Notes: a model not told the origin generated them from the letters alone. A stretch of 13,468 bases of DNA from Oscillospiraceae bacterium (GCA_902783825.1 CACZSJ010000203.1:1-13468), one strand, 5' to 3'; counted from the first letter of the stretch, positions 1 through 7,016 are shown. A program made the numbers and translations.

Positions 1-1027
1 CAATGGCCGCAGCAGCCTCCACACAGGGCACTGCACGGGGTACAATGCAAGGATCGTGCCGCCCGACAATCTGCAGCTTTTCAGGCTTCAGGGTCCGAAG
101 ATCAACGCTCTCCTGCTCCCTGGCAATGGAGGGCGTGGGCTTAAACGCCACTCGAAAAACCAACGGCATGCCGTTGCTGATACCTCCCAGAATACCGCCG
201 CTGTGATTTGTTCGAGTTCGGATCTGCCCGTCCTCGACCACGAAAGCATCGTTATGCTCACTGCCGCGAAGAGCCGCCGCAGCAAAGCCATCACCAAATT
301 CCAGACCCTTCACGGCGGGAATGCCAAATACCAGAGAAGCGATGCGGTTTTCCATGCCATCAAACATCGGATCCCCCAGACCAGCCGGAAGACCCAGCAC
401 CACACATTCCACTACTCCGCCTACGGAATCTCCCTCCGCCTTCACCTGGGCAATCAGCGCCTGCATCTGCTCGCCGCGTGCATCGCTGACCACCGGGAAG
501 GGTTTGTCCCCGGTAGGAGCTGTAAGCAGTCCCTCATCCGCAATGCCACCGATGGAGGCAATGCGCGAGAGTACTTGAATGCCTTCTCTCTCCAACAGCT
601 GCAGACAAATACCGCCGGCGATGCACAGAGGCGCGGTCAAACGACCGGAGAAATGTCCGCCGCCGGCCGCGTCATGAGCGCCATGGTATTTGACCGCCGC
701 CGTGTAATCCGCGTGCCCCGGACGCGGGATCTGCGAAAACGCTGTATAATCTCCGGAGCGGGCATCGGCGTTGCGAATCAGCGCCGTCAGCGGAGCCCCG
801 CAGGTACGCTTGCCCACCATACCGGAAACAAATTCCGGCTGATCCGGCTCTTGGCGCTGGGTGCTGTAGGCGTTTCTCCCCGGCGCCCGGCGCTGTAGAA
901 AGCGCTGCAGCCGCTCCAGATCCAACGCTTCCCCCGCCGGGATACCTTCCAGCGTCATGCCGATTGCGGCGGAATGAGACTGTCCGAATATGTGCAAATG
1001 CAGGTTTTCTCCATAGCTGCTGCTCAT
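1..1027 (-). CDS. aroC: Chorismate synthase, 3' end cut by the window edge
   Basis: Converts 5-enolpyruvylshikimate 3-phosphate to chorismate, the last common step of the shikimate pathway; the family needs reduced FMN. I translated this frame by hand: it starts MSSSYGENLHLHIFGQSHSA and stays open to the window edge, giving 342 residues of an expected 360-390. Family signatures are visible: the FGQSH active-site region with His18, the AGGGHFSGR block near residues 121-129 with His125, and GRHDPC near 322-327 followed by RAVPCVEA. The start is fixed by an ATGA overlap with the aroA stop and by an AGGAGGAG ribosome binding site ending 4 bases upstream. It is the last gene of the visible aro operon. 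The missing end lies outside the window, so truncation is an edge effect, not decay. Confidence 0.96.
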   Translation of the reverse strand, partial: MSSSYGENLHLHIFGQSHSAAIGMTLEGIPAGEALDLERLQRFLQRRAPGRNAYSTQRQEPDQPEFVSGMVGKRTCGAPLTALIRNADARSGDYTAFSQIPRPGHADYTAAVKYHGAHDAAGGGHFSGRLTAPLCIAGGICLQLLEREGIQVLSRIASIGGIADEGLLTAPTGDKPFPVVSDARGEQMQALIAQVKAEGDSVGGVVECVVLGLPAGLGDPMFDGMENRIASLVFGIPAVKGLEFGDGFAAAALRGSEHNDAFVVEDGQIRTRTNHSGGILGGISNGMPLVFRVAFKPTPSIAREQESVDLRTLKPEKLQIVGRHDPCIVPRAVPCVEAAAAI

Positions 1028-2283
1028 GGCTCTCCTCCTGTCAATTGTTCAAAGTCCTCCCAAAAGCGGGGGTATGATTTTTCCACGCATTCCGCGCCGA
1101 GAACGCTTACCGCTTGATCGCACACGCAGGCCGCCACCGCCGCCGACATGGCGATGCGGTGATCGCCGCAGGAATCTGCAAGGCCACCGCGCAAGTGCGG
1201 CTGACCAGAAATCCGCAGTCCGTCCTCCCGTTCTTCCACCCGCGCACCAAGCCCCTCCAGCAATTGCGCCGTGCTGCGCAGTCGATCAGATTCTTTGAGC
1301 CGTAGGCGAGCTGCGTTGACGACCTGCGTTTCTCCTTGTGCCACCGCAGCCACTACGCACAATACGGGAATCAGATCCGGAATGGGCGCGGCGTCAATGA
1401 TTATGGCGCGCAAGCTCCCTCGTCGGGCCAAAATCCCATTTTCCTCCTGGATAAGCTCCGCGCCAAAGTCACGCAGCAGCTTGAGAATTGCCTTATCTCC
1501 CTGTACCGTGTCCGGCGAAAGTCCTTCCACCCATATGCCTTGCTGGGACAAAGCGCCCATGCACAGGAAGAATGCCGCGCTGGAATAGTCGGATTCCACT
1601 TGCACACTGCTTGGCAGCTTGGCTCTCTGGTTTCCGGGAATCCGGTAAATCCCAACATTTTCTTCCAGACGCAGGCCGGACATGTTCAGCACCTGCCGGG
1701 TCATCTCCACATAGGACGCCGACTCCAGCTTGCCCTCAACAACAAGACTGCTGTCTGCCCGCAGAATAGGCAAGGCCATCAGAAGTCCGGAAATGTATTG
1801 GGAAGAGATATTCCCAGGCAGCACATAATCGCCTGGCCTCAATTGCCCGCTGCAAAATAAACGATCACCCTCCTGGCGAATCTGCATCCCATGCGCGCGC
1901 AACTGTTCATCCAACGGCAGCAGGGGCCGTAGCGGCAAGCGCCCCTCCATTTGAAACACCGCCTCTGCACCCAATGCGCCCACCAGCGGCAGTAGGAAAC
2001 GCAGCGTTGAGCCGCTCTCTCCGCAGGGCAGGATGCAGCAGCCATCCGGGATCTTTTCAATCGGTTTCACCCGGATCTCCCCCGTCTTGGAAGCATCGAC
2101 CTCCCCTCCCAGGGATACCAGGCAGTCAATGGTCGCCTGGATATCCCGTGAGATACCGTCACACAGAAGCTGAACCGGCTCCCGCCCCAGGGCAGCGCAA
2201 ATCAAAAGGCGATGCGCCTGGGACTTGGAGGAAGGAACCCGTACGCGTCCGAACCGACATCCGGGTGCAATGCTTCGCTTCAT
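1024..2283 (-). CDS. aroA: 3-phosphoshikimate 1-carboxyvinyltransferase (EPSP synthase)
   Basis: Transfers the enolpyruvyl group of phosphoenolpyruvate to shikimate 3-phosphate in the cytoplasm. The 419-residue product has the usual family length. N-terminal SSKSQAHR (Lys20, Ser21, Arg25) is the substrate-binding motif. GESGSTLR at 88-95 fits the PEP-site loop, in a form unlike the LGNAGTAMR of the E. coli enzyme. LKESDRL and DHRIAMS appear toward the C-terminus. The ATG overlaps the aroB stop as ATGA, and AGGAGG lies 7 bases upstream, so translation is probably both coupled and independently initiated. The variant PEP loop could affect inhibitor sensitivity, but I cannot assign a class from the sequence alone. 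Confidence 0.97.
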   Translation of the reverse strand: MKRSIAPGCRFGRVRVPSSKSQAHRLLICAALGREPVQLLCDGISRDIQATIDCLVSLGGEVDASKTGEIRVKPIEKIPDGCCILPCGESGSTLRFLLPLVGALGAEAVFQMEGRLPLRPLLPLDEQLRAHGMQIRQEGDRLFCSGQLRPGDYVLPGNISSQYISGLLMALPILRADSSLVVEGKLESASYVEMTRQVLNMSGLRLEENVGIYRIPGNQRAKLPSSVQVESDYSSAAFFLCMGALSQQGIWVEGLSPDTVQGDKAILKLLRDFGAELIQEENGILARRGSLRAIIIDAAPIPDLIPVLCVVAAVAQGETQVVNAARLRLKESDRLRSTAQLLEGLGARVEEREDGLRISGQPHLRGGLADSCGDHRIAMSAAVAACVCDQAVSVLGAECVEKSYPRFWEDFEQLTGGEP

Positions 2284-3338
2284 TCCTCACCCTCCTGTAT
2301 TATCCAGTCGCCTATCTCCTCTATGCCAAGAGGAAGGATCTTGCAGCGGCCTATCTTTTCCGGGACGATCAGATGAAGCGTATTTCCCTCCATCTTTTTG
2401 TCGGCATATATCGCCTGCAGCAACGAGTTATGTGAATAGGGCGCCTCAGTTGGCAGTCCGTACTGCGTCAGAATTTCAAGCAAACGTCGCAGCGTTTCTT
2501 GGCTGCAAAAGCCCTTGCGCAGAGCAGCACGGGTAACCATCACCATGCCGATCGCCACCGCGTGTCCGTGCAGGATAGTAAAACCGCTGCAAGCCTCAAC
2601 TGCATGGCCGAAGGTGTGGCCAAGGTTCAACAGTCGTCGTTTTCCACGGTCGTATTCATCCTCCTCAACGATATCGCGCTTTTTTTCCACGCAGCGCTGA
2701 ATGACTTCTTCCAATTGGTCGCGAATCTCTATCCGTCGAAGCCTCTCAAAAAAGGCTTCGTCGTTCAAAACCGCATATTTGATCACCTCGGCGCAGCCGC
2801 AGCGATACTCCTCCTCTGGCAAGGTTTTCTGCAGCAGCGGATCGCACAGCACCAGATGAGGCTGATAAAAGCATCCCACCTGATTTTTTCCGCTTTCCAG
2901 ATTCAAAGCCGTTTTGCCACCCACAGATGAATCTACCGCTGCCAGCAACGTTGTGGGCACCTGTACAAAACCCATACCGCGCTGATAAGTCGCAGCCGCA
3001 AAGCCGGTCAAATCTCCCGTCACGCCGCCGCCCAAAGCGACCAACACATCGCTGCGAGTAAGGCGGTTTTCCGCCAGAAACTGCAGCAATCTGCCATACT
3101 CCGCAAGACTCTTGGATTCCTCTCCTGGCTTGATGACAAAGCACAGCACACGAAAGCCGACCGCCTCCAAAGACGCCCGCGCACGCTGGCCGTACAGGGA
3201 GAACACGTTTTCCCCCGCAACAAGCGCCGCTGTCCTGGCCATGCTGATGGCGCGAACCTGCGTACCCAACTCATCCAGGAGGCCGGGGCCGATTAACACC
3301 TGGTACTCTTGTGATGCGCTCACCGGTATGGCAATCAT
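2280..3338 (-). CDS. aroB: 3-dehydroquinate synthase
   Basis: Cyclises DAHP to 3-dehydroquinate, the second shikimate pathway step, using NAD and a divalent metal. The 352-residue length is typical. GGGVTGD at 103-109 is the dinucleotide-binding loop, and PTTLLAAVDSSVGGK at 128-142 is the family signature. Glu184, His241 in LNLGHTFGHA and His257 in LHGHA sit where the metal ligands are expected. The start overlaps the tyrA stop as ATGA, with AGGAGGTG 8 bases upstream. It lies between tyrA and aroA in the same operon. No odd features were seen. Confidence 0.97.
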   Translation of the reverse strand: MIAIPVSASQEYQVLIGPGLLDELGTQVRAISMARTAALVAGENVFSLYGQRARASLEAVGFRVLCFVIKPGEESKSLAEYGRLLQFLAENRLTRSDVLVALGGGVTGDLTGFAAATYQRGMGFVQVPTTLLAAVDSSVGGKTALNLESGKNQVGCFYQPHLVLCDPLLQKTLPEEEYRCGCAEVIKYAVLNDEAFFERLRRIEIRDQLEEVIQRCVEKKRDIVEEDEYDRGKRRLLNLGHTFGHAVEACSGFTILHGHAVAIGMVMVTRAALRKGFCSQETLRRLLEILTQYGLPTEAPYSHNSLLQAIYADKKMEGNTLHLIVPEKIGRCKILPLGIEEIGDWIIQEGEE

Positions 3339-4168
3339 GCGCCGTCCACCTCCTCTTTGCGGCGTTTCCCCTCTTCCAACAATTGAATCAGGCGGGCGCG
3401 GTCATCCTCTTCCATGGCGTCCCGGTACTGCCTCAGATTCTCCATAAACAAATCAAGTTCATGCAGCAGGCAGTCCTTGTTCTCCAAAAACAGTTCCGCC
3501 CACATTTGGGGATTGAGCCAAGCCACACGGGTCATATCTTTATAACTGCCTGCGGAAAAGCCTTTATGTGCCCCTGCAGTAGGGCTCTTAATATAGGCAT
3601 TAGAAACCACGTGCGCCATTTGTGAAGTAAAGGCAATCATTTCATCGTGCCGCTCTGCCGTTGTGACAGAAATACTGCGAAAGCCGGCGGGCGCCAGCAG
3701 GGTTTTGATCCGATCCAGCAGCGTGATATCATCAAACCGCGGCGGGACAATCACCATGGGCGCACCGTAAAACAGATCGGCTCTGGCATACTTAAAGCCT
3801 GAATATTGGGTGCCAGCCATAGGGTGGCCACCTACATAGGTGAAGCCGCAGCGTTCCGCAATCGGAAAACAAGCGGCACAGACCAAGCGTTTCGTACCAC
3901 AGCAGTCAATCACGATAGGCTTTTCTCCAATGGCGTTGCCGAACTTCTCCAGAAACGCAATGGCTGCCTGAGGATATACGGCCACCAAAATCAAATCACA
4001 AGACGAAATATTCTCTTGCGTCAGCTCCCCATCCACAGCCCCGCTGAGCATGGCGAAATCCAGAGTCGAACGGCTGCGGTTGATCGCCAACACCTGATGC
4101 CCCTCCAGCTTGTACGCCTTTGCCAGAGAGCCACCGATGAGGCCTAATCCAACGATTCCGACTCTCAT
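3335..4168 (-). CDS. tyrA: Prephenate dehydrogenase
   Basis: Oxidatively decarboxylates prephenate to 4-hydroxyphenylpyruvate, committing carbon to tyrosine. The 277-residue protein opens with a Rossmann motif, GLGLIGGSLA, with glycines at 7, 9 and 12. DCCGTKR near 89-94 and VGGHPMAGT at 112-120, with the conserved His115, are prephenate dehydrogenase motifs. It is short compared with the Bacillus enzyme because the C-terminal ACT regulatory domain is absent. Feedback by tyrosine at this enzyme may therefore be weak, leaving control to AroF and the leader; that is inference. The ATG overlaps the aroF stop as ATGA, and a GGGAG element lies 8 bases upstream inside the end of aroF. No chorismate mutase domain is fused. 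Confidence 0.94.
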   Translation of the reverse strand: MRVGIVGLGLIGGSLAKAYKLEGHQVLAINRSRSTLDFAMLSGAVDGELTQENISSCDLILVAVYPQAAIAFLEKFGNAIGEKPIVIDCCGTKRLVCAACFPIAERCGFTYVGGHPMAGTQYSGFKYARADLFYGAPMVIVPPRFDDITLLDRIKTLLAPAGFRSISVTTAERHDEMIAFTSQMAHVVSNAYIKSPTAGAHKGFSAGSYKDMTRVAWLNPQMWAELFLENKDCLLHELDLFMENLRQYRDAMEEDDRARLIQLLEEGKRRKEEVDGA

Positions 4169-5166
4169 ATCATAAGCTCCCGTATGTCACGCACTTTTCG
4201 GGCCAGCGCGTCGTATTCATCCGGACGCAGCGACTGCGCCCCATCACACATCGCGTGAATCGGGTCATTGTGTACCTCAATCATCAGTCCGTCAGCGCCG
4301 GCCGCCGTTGCGGCCAGCGCCATGGAGGGCACCAGCCTGGCAATGCCGGTAGCGTGGCTGGGATCCACCAGGATCGGCAAGTGGCTCAACTCCTGCAGCA
4401 TGGGAACAGCCGCCAGATCCAGGGTATTGCGGGTATAATCGTCAAAGGTGCGTATCCCCCGCTCACAGAGCATAACCCTCTCGTTTCCGCTGGCCATGAT
4501 GTACTCCGCGCTCATCAGAAGCTCCTTGAGGGTATTTGCCAGACCGCGTTTGAGGAGAATCGGCTTGTCAACATGTCCCAGCTCGCGCAGAAGATCATAG
4601 TTTTGCATGTTACGGGCGCCAACCTGAATCACATCTACGTCAGCAAACAAGTCCAGATCCATGATGTTCATCAGCTCCGTCACGAAGGGCAGCCCGGTTT
4701 CTGCCCGTGCAATTTTCAACAGTTCAAGGCCGGGGGCTCCCAGGCCGGCAAAATCATAGGGAGAGGTGCGCGGTTTAAAGGCGCCGCCTCGCAAAAGATC
4801 CGCGCCGGATGCCTTCACTGCCCGGGCGACCGCTACGATCTGCTCTTCGCTCTCTACGGAGCAGGGCCCCGCAATCATGGCGAAGTTGCCGCCGCCGATT
4901 TTCACGCCTCCTGCTTCCACCACCAGATCCTCAGGGTGGAACTTGCGGTTGCAAAACTTAAACGGTTCCGTTACTCGCTTAACAGAATCTACGATCTCCA
5001 GACTTTCCACCAGATCCATATCCACGCTGCTGGTGTCGCCCACCAGTCCCAGGACAGTCTGAAATTCGCCGTCGGACACGTGAATGCGCAAGCCCAGATT
5101 CTGCAGCCAGGAAATCAGCTGCTTCTTTTTATCCGGCGTAACGCCATGCTTTAAAACCACAATCAT
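4165..5166 (-). CDS. aroF: 3-deoxy-7-phosphoheptulonate (DAHP) synthase, type I-beta with N-terminal regulatory domain
   Basis: Condenses phosphoenolpyruvate and erythrose 4-phosphate to DAHP, the entry step of aromatic biosynthesis. From MIVVLKHG the protein has 333 residues. Residues 1 to about 70 resemble the ferredoxin-like domain that gives Tyr/Phe feedback inhibition in the Thermotoga maritima enzyme. The barrel follows, with AGPCSVE (metal ligand Cys102), LRGGAFKPRTSPY at 125-137, LVDPSH (His271), Glu297 and Asp308, matching the four metal ligands of that family. The frame is open for 23 more codons upstream, but those codons run through the attenuator terminator. This start is chosen because AGAGAGG lies 7 bases before it. 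First structural gene of the operon. The symbol is by function; Bacillus calls the homologue aroA(G). Confidence 0.96.
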   Translation of the reverse strand: MIVVLKHGVTPDKKKQLISWLQNLGLRIHVSDGEFQTVLGLVGDTSSVDMDLVESLEIVDSVKRVTEPFKFCNRKFHPEDLVVEAGGVKIGGGNFAMIAGPCSVESEEQIVAVARAVKASGADLLRGGAFKPRTSPYDFAGLGAPGLELLKIARAETGLPFVTELMNIMDLDLFADVDVIQVGARNMQNYDLLRELGHVDKPILLKRGLANTLKELLMSAEYIMASGNERVMLCERGIRTFDDYTRNTLDLAAVPMLQELSHLPILVDPSHATGIARLVPSMALAATAAGADGLMIEVHNDPIHAMCDGAQSLRPDEYDALARKVRDIRELMI

Positions 5167-5195
5167 AACGATACCTCTCTTTTCGCGTGCAATGG

Positions 5196-5233
5196 AATAA
5201 AAAATAAAGCCGCACAGGCGTAACCTGTGCAGC
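5196..5233 (-). terminator. Intrinsic terminator of the aro attenuator
   Basis: On the minus strand, GCUGCACAGG (5233-5224) pairs with CCUGUGCGGC (5218-5209) around a UUACG loop, giving ten pairs with one G-U. A U-rich run UUUAUUUUUUAUU follows. It lies between the leader peptide stop and the aroF start, with no gene ending before it other than the leader peptide. It should therefore stop transcription before aroF unless an alternative fold prevents it. Confidence 0.9.
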
Positions 5234-5270
5234 ACGAAAGCATCAATCCGCTACTTTTTTGCACCACAAA
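5224..5270 (-). promoter_or_regulatory. Candidate antiterminator stem of the aro attenuator
   Basis: The minus-strand segment 5270-5254 (UUUGUGGUGCAAAAAAG) can pair with 5240-5224 (CUUUCGUGCUGCACAGG) as UUUGUG/CACAGG, GCA/UGC and AAAG/CUUU blocks separated by 2x2 internal loops. The 3' arm includes the 5' arm of the terminator, so the two folds exclude each other. In addition CACAA (5287-5283), within the leader reading frame, can pair with UUGUG (5269-5265), sequestering the antiterminator arm when no ribosome is stalled. The pairing was found by eye; no folding energies were computed. Confidence 0.6.
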
Positions 5271-5276
5271 TTACCC

Positions 5277-5330
5277 TTACCGTTGTGTCACAGTAAAGCA
5301 ATAATATGCGGTAAAAAAGCAAGCCTTCAT
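5277..5330 (-). CDS. Phe/Tyr-rich leader peptide of the aro operon
   Basis: A 17-codon reading frame, MKACFFTAYYCFTVTQR, starts 35 bases below the -10 box and is preceded by TAGGAG at a spacing of 6 bases. Five of 17 residues are Phe or Tyr, arranged as FF, YY and F. Trp is absent. That matches the end products of the operon, which contains tyrA and leads to chorismate. A terminator and a competing fold follow at once. The expected role, by analogy with pheL-type leaders, is a sensor: ribosomes stalled at the Phe or Tyr codons favour the antiterminator, and ribosomes reaching the stop codon (5279-5277) cover the antiterminator arm and favour termination. I know of no named family for this peptide. 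The peptide itself probably has no function beyond being translated. Confidence 0.82.
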   Translation of the reverse strand: MKACFFTAYYCFTVTQR

Positions 5331-5364
5331 TGAAATCTCCTATCTTTCTTTAACACTGTAAAAC

Positions 5365-5393
5365 ACTATAAGCGTTTCCCCCTCCCTTGTCAA
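5365..5393 (-). promoter_or_regulatory. Sigma-A type promoter of the aro operon
   Basis: TTGACA (5393-5388) and TATAGT (5370-5365) are separated by exactly 17 bases on the minus strand. Initiation is expected near 5359, giving a leader of about 190 bases before aroF. It sits 62 bases beyond the sigF stop codon. Confidence 0.9.
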
Positions 5394-5454
5394 GCATAAA
5401 AACAGAAAAACTTTCTTTGCGCTCTTAAAACAACGAAACAAAATGGCGAAAACG

Positions 5455-6162
5455 TTAACTAAGCCACTCCCGCAGCAGCTCCACCGCTCGACGTTCCAGA
5501 CGGGAAATCTGCACCTGTGAAACTCGCAGCACACGGGCACAGTTCTGCTGGGTCATCCCATGATAATAGCGCAGCGCTACCACCTGGCGCTCCCGCTCGG
5601 GCAGATTTTCGATCACCGCCCGCAGGGCCACGTGTTCCACCATTCGTTCCTCGGTTCCGTGATCACTGAGGACATGTTCCAGCGTGAATCCGCCTTCTCC
5701 TGTCTCTCTCTGCAGGCTCTCTGCCGGGCCTGTGGCAGCCTCAGCAAAGGCAATATCCTCTGCAGTCAGCCCTGTTTCCTGAGCAAGTTCCGTAACGGTA
5801 GGTTCCCGGCCGATCCGCTGCTCCAGAGCATTGCGTGCCGCACGTACCTGTGCCGCCTGCTCTTTGATCCCTCTGCTGACTTTGATGGTGCCGTCATCCC
5901 GCAGAAAACGACGGATCTCTCCCGAGATCTTCGGCACCGCATAGGTGGAAAAGCGAGTGCCATAGCTTTCATCAAAACCCTCAATGGCCTTCAGAAAGCC
6001 GAGACAGCCCAGCTGATACAGGTCTTCCGGGTCAGAGCCGCGGCCAAAATAGCGTCTGGCAACACTCCAGATTAGCCCCGCGTTCTCTTCCACCAGCCTG
6101 CCTGCCGCCTCGCGGTCTCCCTTTTGGGCTGCTCGTATCTGCCCGTATAGCTCCTCGTTCAT
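5455..6162 (-). CDS. sigF: RNA polymerase sporulation sigma factor SigF
   Basis: Forespore-specific sigma factor that directs early forespore genes; it is held inactive by SpoIIAB until SpoIIAA displaces it. The 235-residue protein has sigma-70 region 2 at about 25-95 (NAGLIWSVARRY, DPEDLYQLGCLGFLKAIEGFD, FSTYAVPKISGEIRRFLRDD), region 3 at about 96-165 and region 4 at about 185-233. The region 4 helix-turn-helix is MTQQNCARVLRVSQVQISRLE. Region 2 and 3 sequence fits the SigF/SigG/SigB group, and the operon context decides for SigF. The start overlaps the spoIIAB stop as ATGA. No clear ribosome binding site is visible upstream, so translational coupling is likely. The Bacillus protein is about 20 residues longer. 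Confidence 0.95.
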   Translation of the reverse strand: MNEELYGQIRAAQKGDREAAGRLVEENAGLIWSVARRYFGRGSDPEDLYQLGCLGFLKAIEGFDESYGTRFSTYAVPKISGEIRRFLRDDGTIKVSRGIKEQAAQVRAARNALEQRIGREPTVTELAQETGLTAEDIAFAEAATGPAESLQRETGEGGFTLEHVLSDHGTEERMVEHVALRAVIENLPERERQVVALRYYHGMTQQNCARVLRVSQVQISRLERRAVELLREWLS

Positions 6163-6599
6163 CCGCGTGTTCTGCGCGGGCGCACCGTTCGCAGCAGTAC
6201 AACCGTTGTTCCTTTACCAGGTGTTGATCGTACCCGCAGCTTGTCCATAAAACTCTCCATTATCGTAAAGCCCATGCCGCTGCGGTCTGCTCCGCCTGTG
6301 CTGTAGAGAGGTTTGAGGGCCTGCTCCACATTTTCAATGCCTCTGCCCCAGTCTCGCACCATGATTTCCAGCTGTCCGTCCTTAAGAATCCGCATCCGCA
6401 TGGCGATTTTGCCGATCTCATTGGGGTAGGCATGAACAATACAATTTGTTACTGCTTCTGAGACGGCCGTCTTGATATCGCCCAGTTCCTCCAGAGTCGG
6501 ATCCAAGCGGGCAGCGAAGGCCGCCGCCGCGGTACGGGCAAAGGCTTCGTTGCTGCTGAGGCTGGGAAATTCCATCTTTATGTAGTTATGTGCTTTCAT
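6159..6599 (-). CDS. spoIIAB: Anti-sigma F factor, serine protein kinase SpoIIAB
   Basis: Binds and inhibits sigma-F, and uses ATP to phosphorylate SpoIIAA. The 146-residue protein is a GHKL-fold kinase: N box SEAVTN at 47-52, G1 box DWGRG at 83-87, G2 region SGMGFTIMESF at 107-117 and STPGKGTT at 125-132. Length and spacing match the Bacillus protein. AGGAGG lies 5 bases before the ATG and overlaps the end of spoIIAA, 9 bases upstream. The tail after residue 136 is rich in Arg (RTVRPRRTRG), which may reflect the constraint of overlapping the sigF start region. Confidence 0.96.
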   Translation of the reverse strand: MKAHNYIKMEFPSLSSNEAFARTAAAAFAARLDPTLEELGDIKTAVSEAVTNCIVHAYPNEIGKIAMRMRILKDGQLEIMVRDWGRGIENVEQALKPLYSTGGADRSGMGFTIMESFMDKLRVRSTPGKGTTVVLLRTVRPRRTRG

Positions 6600-6608
6600 C
6601 TGTCCCTC

Positions 6609-6923
6609 CTATCTGCTGATGGCCACCGGCACCAGCCTGTCAATTCCCGAGGCATCGATTACCCTGCGCGGCTGCCCGTTGGGATTCTCAATCCACACTC
6701 TACCCCCGGTATCCTTCAGCCTTCTATCGATGCGTGCAATGACGGCTATCCCCGATGAATCCATAAAGCTAAGTCCGGACAGTTCTATCGCGCAGTCACG
6801 CGGCATATACTCGTCCAATAGCTGATCAATGAGCGTCACGGCGCTGCGTGCCTCATGATGATCCAGCTCGCCGGACAGATAGAGTGTGAGCCTGCCGGCG
6901 GCAAACGCTGTGCTGATGTTCAT
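6609..6923 (-). CDS. spoIIAA: Anti-sigma F factor antagonist SpoIIAA
   Basis: STAS-domain protein that, when dephosphorylated (by SpoIIE in known systems), binds SpoIIAB and releases sigma-F. The 104-residue protein has the GELDHHEAR segment at 18-26 and FMDSSGIAV at 53-61. Ser56 corresponds to the phosphorylated Ser58 of Bacillus SpoIIAA. It is about a dozen residues shorter than the Bacillus protein, mostly at the C-terminus. The start has AAGGGGGAG 4 bases upstream. It opens the spoIIA operon, yet only about 17 bases separate its ATG from the U-run of the valS terminator, so its promoter cannot lie downstream of that hairpin. Confidence 0.95.
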   Translation of the reverse strand: MNISTAFAAGRLTLYLSGELDHHEARSAVTLIDQLLDEYMPRDCAIELSGLSFMDSSGIAVIARIDRRLKDTGGRVWIENPNGQPRRVIDASGIDRLVPVAISR

Positions 6924-6939
6924 TTTGCTCCCCCTTGTT

Positions 6940-6981
6940 GAAAAAAATAGCGCTGCATGCCGGATGCATGCAGCGCTATTT
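6940..6981 (-). terminator. Intrinsic terminator downstream of valS
   Basis: A perfect 16-base-pair stem on the minus strand (AAATAGCGCTGCATGC 6981-6966, GCATGCAGCGCTATTT 6960-6945) has a five-base loop and is followed by more T residues. It lies 36 bases after the valS stop and directly before the spoIIAA ribosome binding site. This is the strongest terminator in the window. Confidence 0.93.
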
Positions 6982-7004
6982 TATTTGATTTTCTTTGTAA
7001 ATTC

Positions 7005-7011
7005 TGTCGAA
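7005..7011 (+). promoter_or_regulatory. Candidate Spo0A box upstream of spoIIA
   Basis: TGTCGAA on the plus strand is an exact match to the Spo0A box core TGNCGAA. It lies between the valS stop and the valS terminator, about 85 bases before the spoIIAA start, where a spoIIA promoter is expected. Next to it on the minus strand are AGAATTT (7006-7000) and, 14 bases on, ATAAAAT (6984-6978). These are imperfect matches to sigma-H -35 and -10 elements. A seven-base match alone is weak; the position makes it credible. Confidence 0.5.
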
Positions 7012-7016
7012 CTCGC

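Noticed and set aside
56..898. A 280-codon open frame on the plus strand
   Set aside because: It is antisense to aroC, has no family motifs, and the opposite frame carries all the chorismate synthase signatures.
4255..5154. A 299-codon open frame on the plus strand
   Set aside because: Antisense to aroF, without motifs or a suitable ribosome binding site.
5167..5235. A 23-codon upstream extension of the aroF reading frame starting at 5235
   Set aside because: These codons run through the attenuator terminator and its U-tract and have no ribosome binding site. The family normally begins at MIVVLKxG, which has AGAGAGG in place.
5196..5364. A T-box leader upstream of aroF
   Set aside because: There is no UGGNACC bulge or AGGGUGGNACCGCG-like element. 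The leader is short and instead has a translated Phe/Tyr-rich frame.
5396..5416. Intrinsic terminator of sigF
   Set aside because: The stem is only five A-T rich pairs (AGAAA/TTTCT); too weak to list as a feature, although the T residues after it are suggestive.
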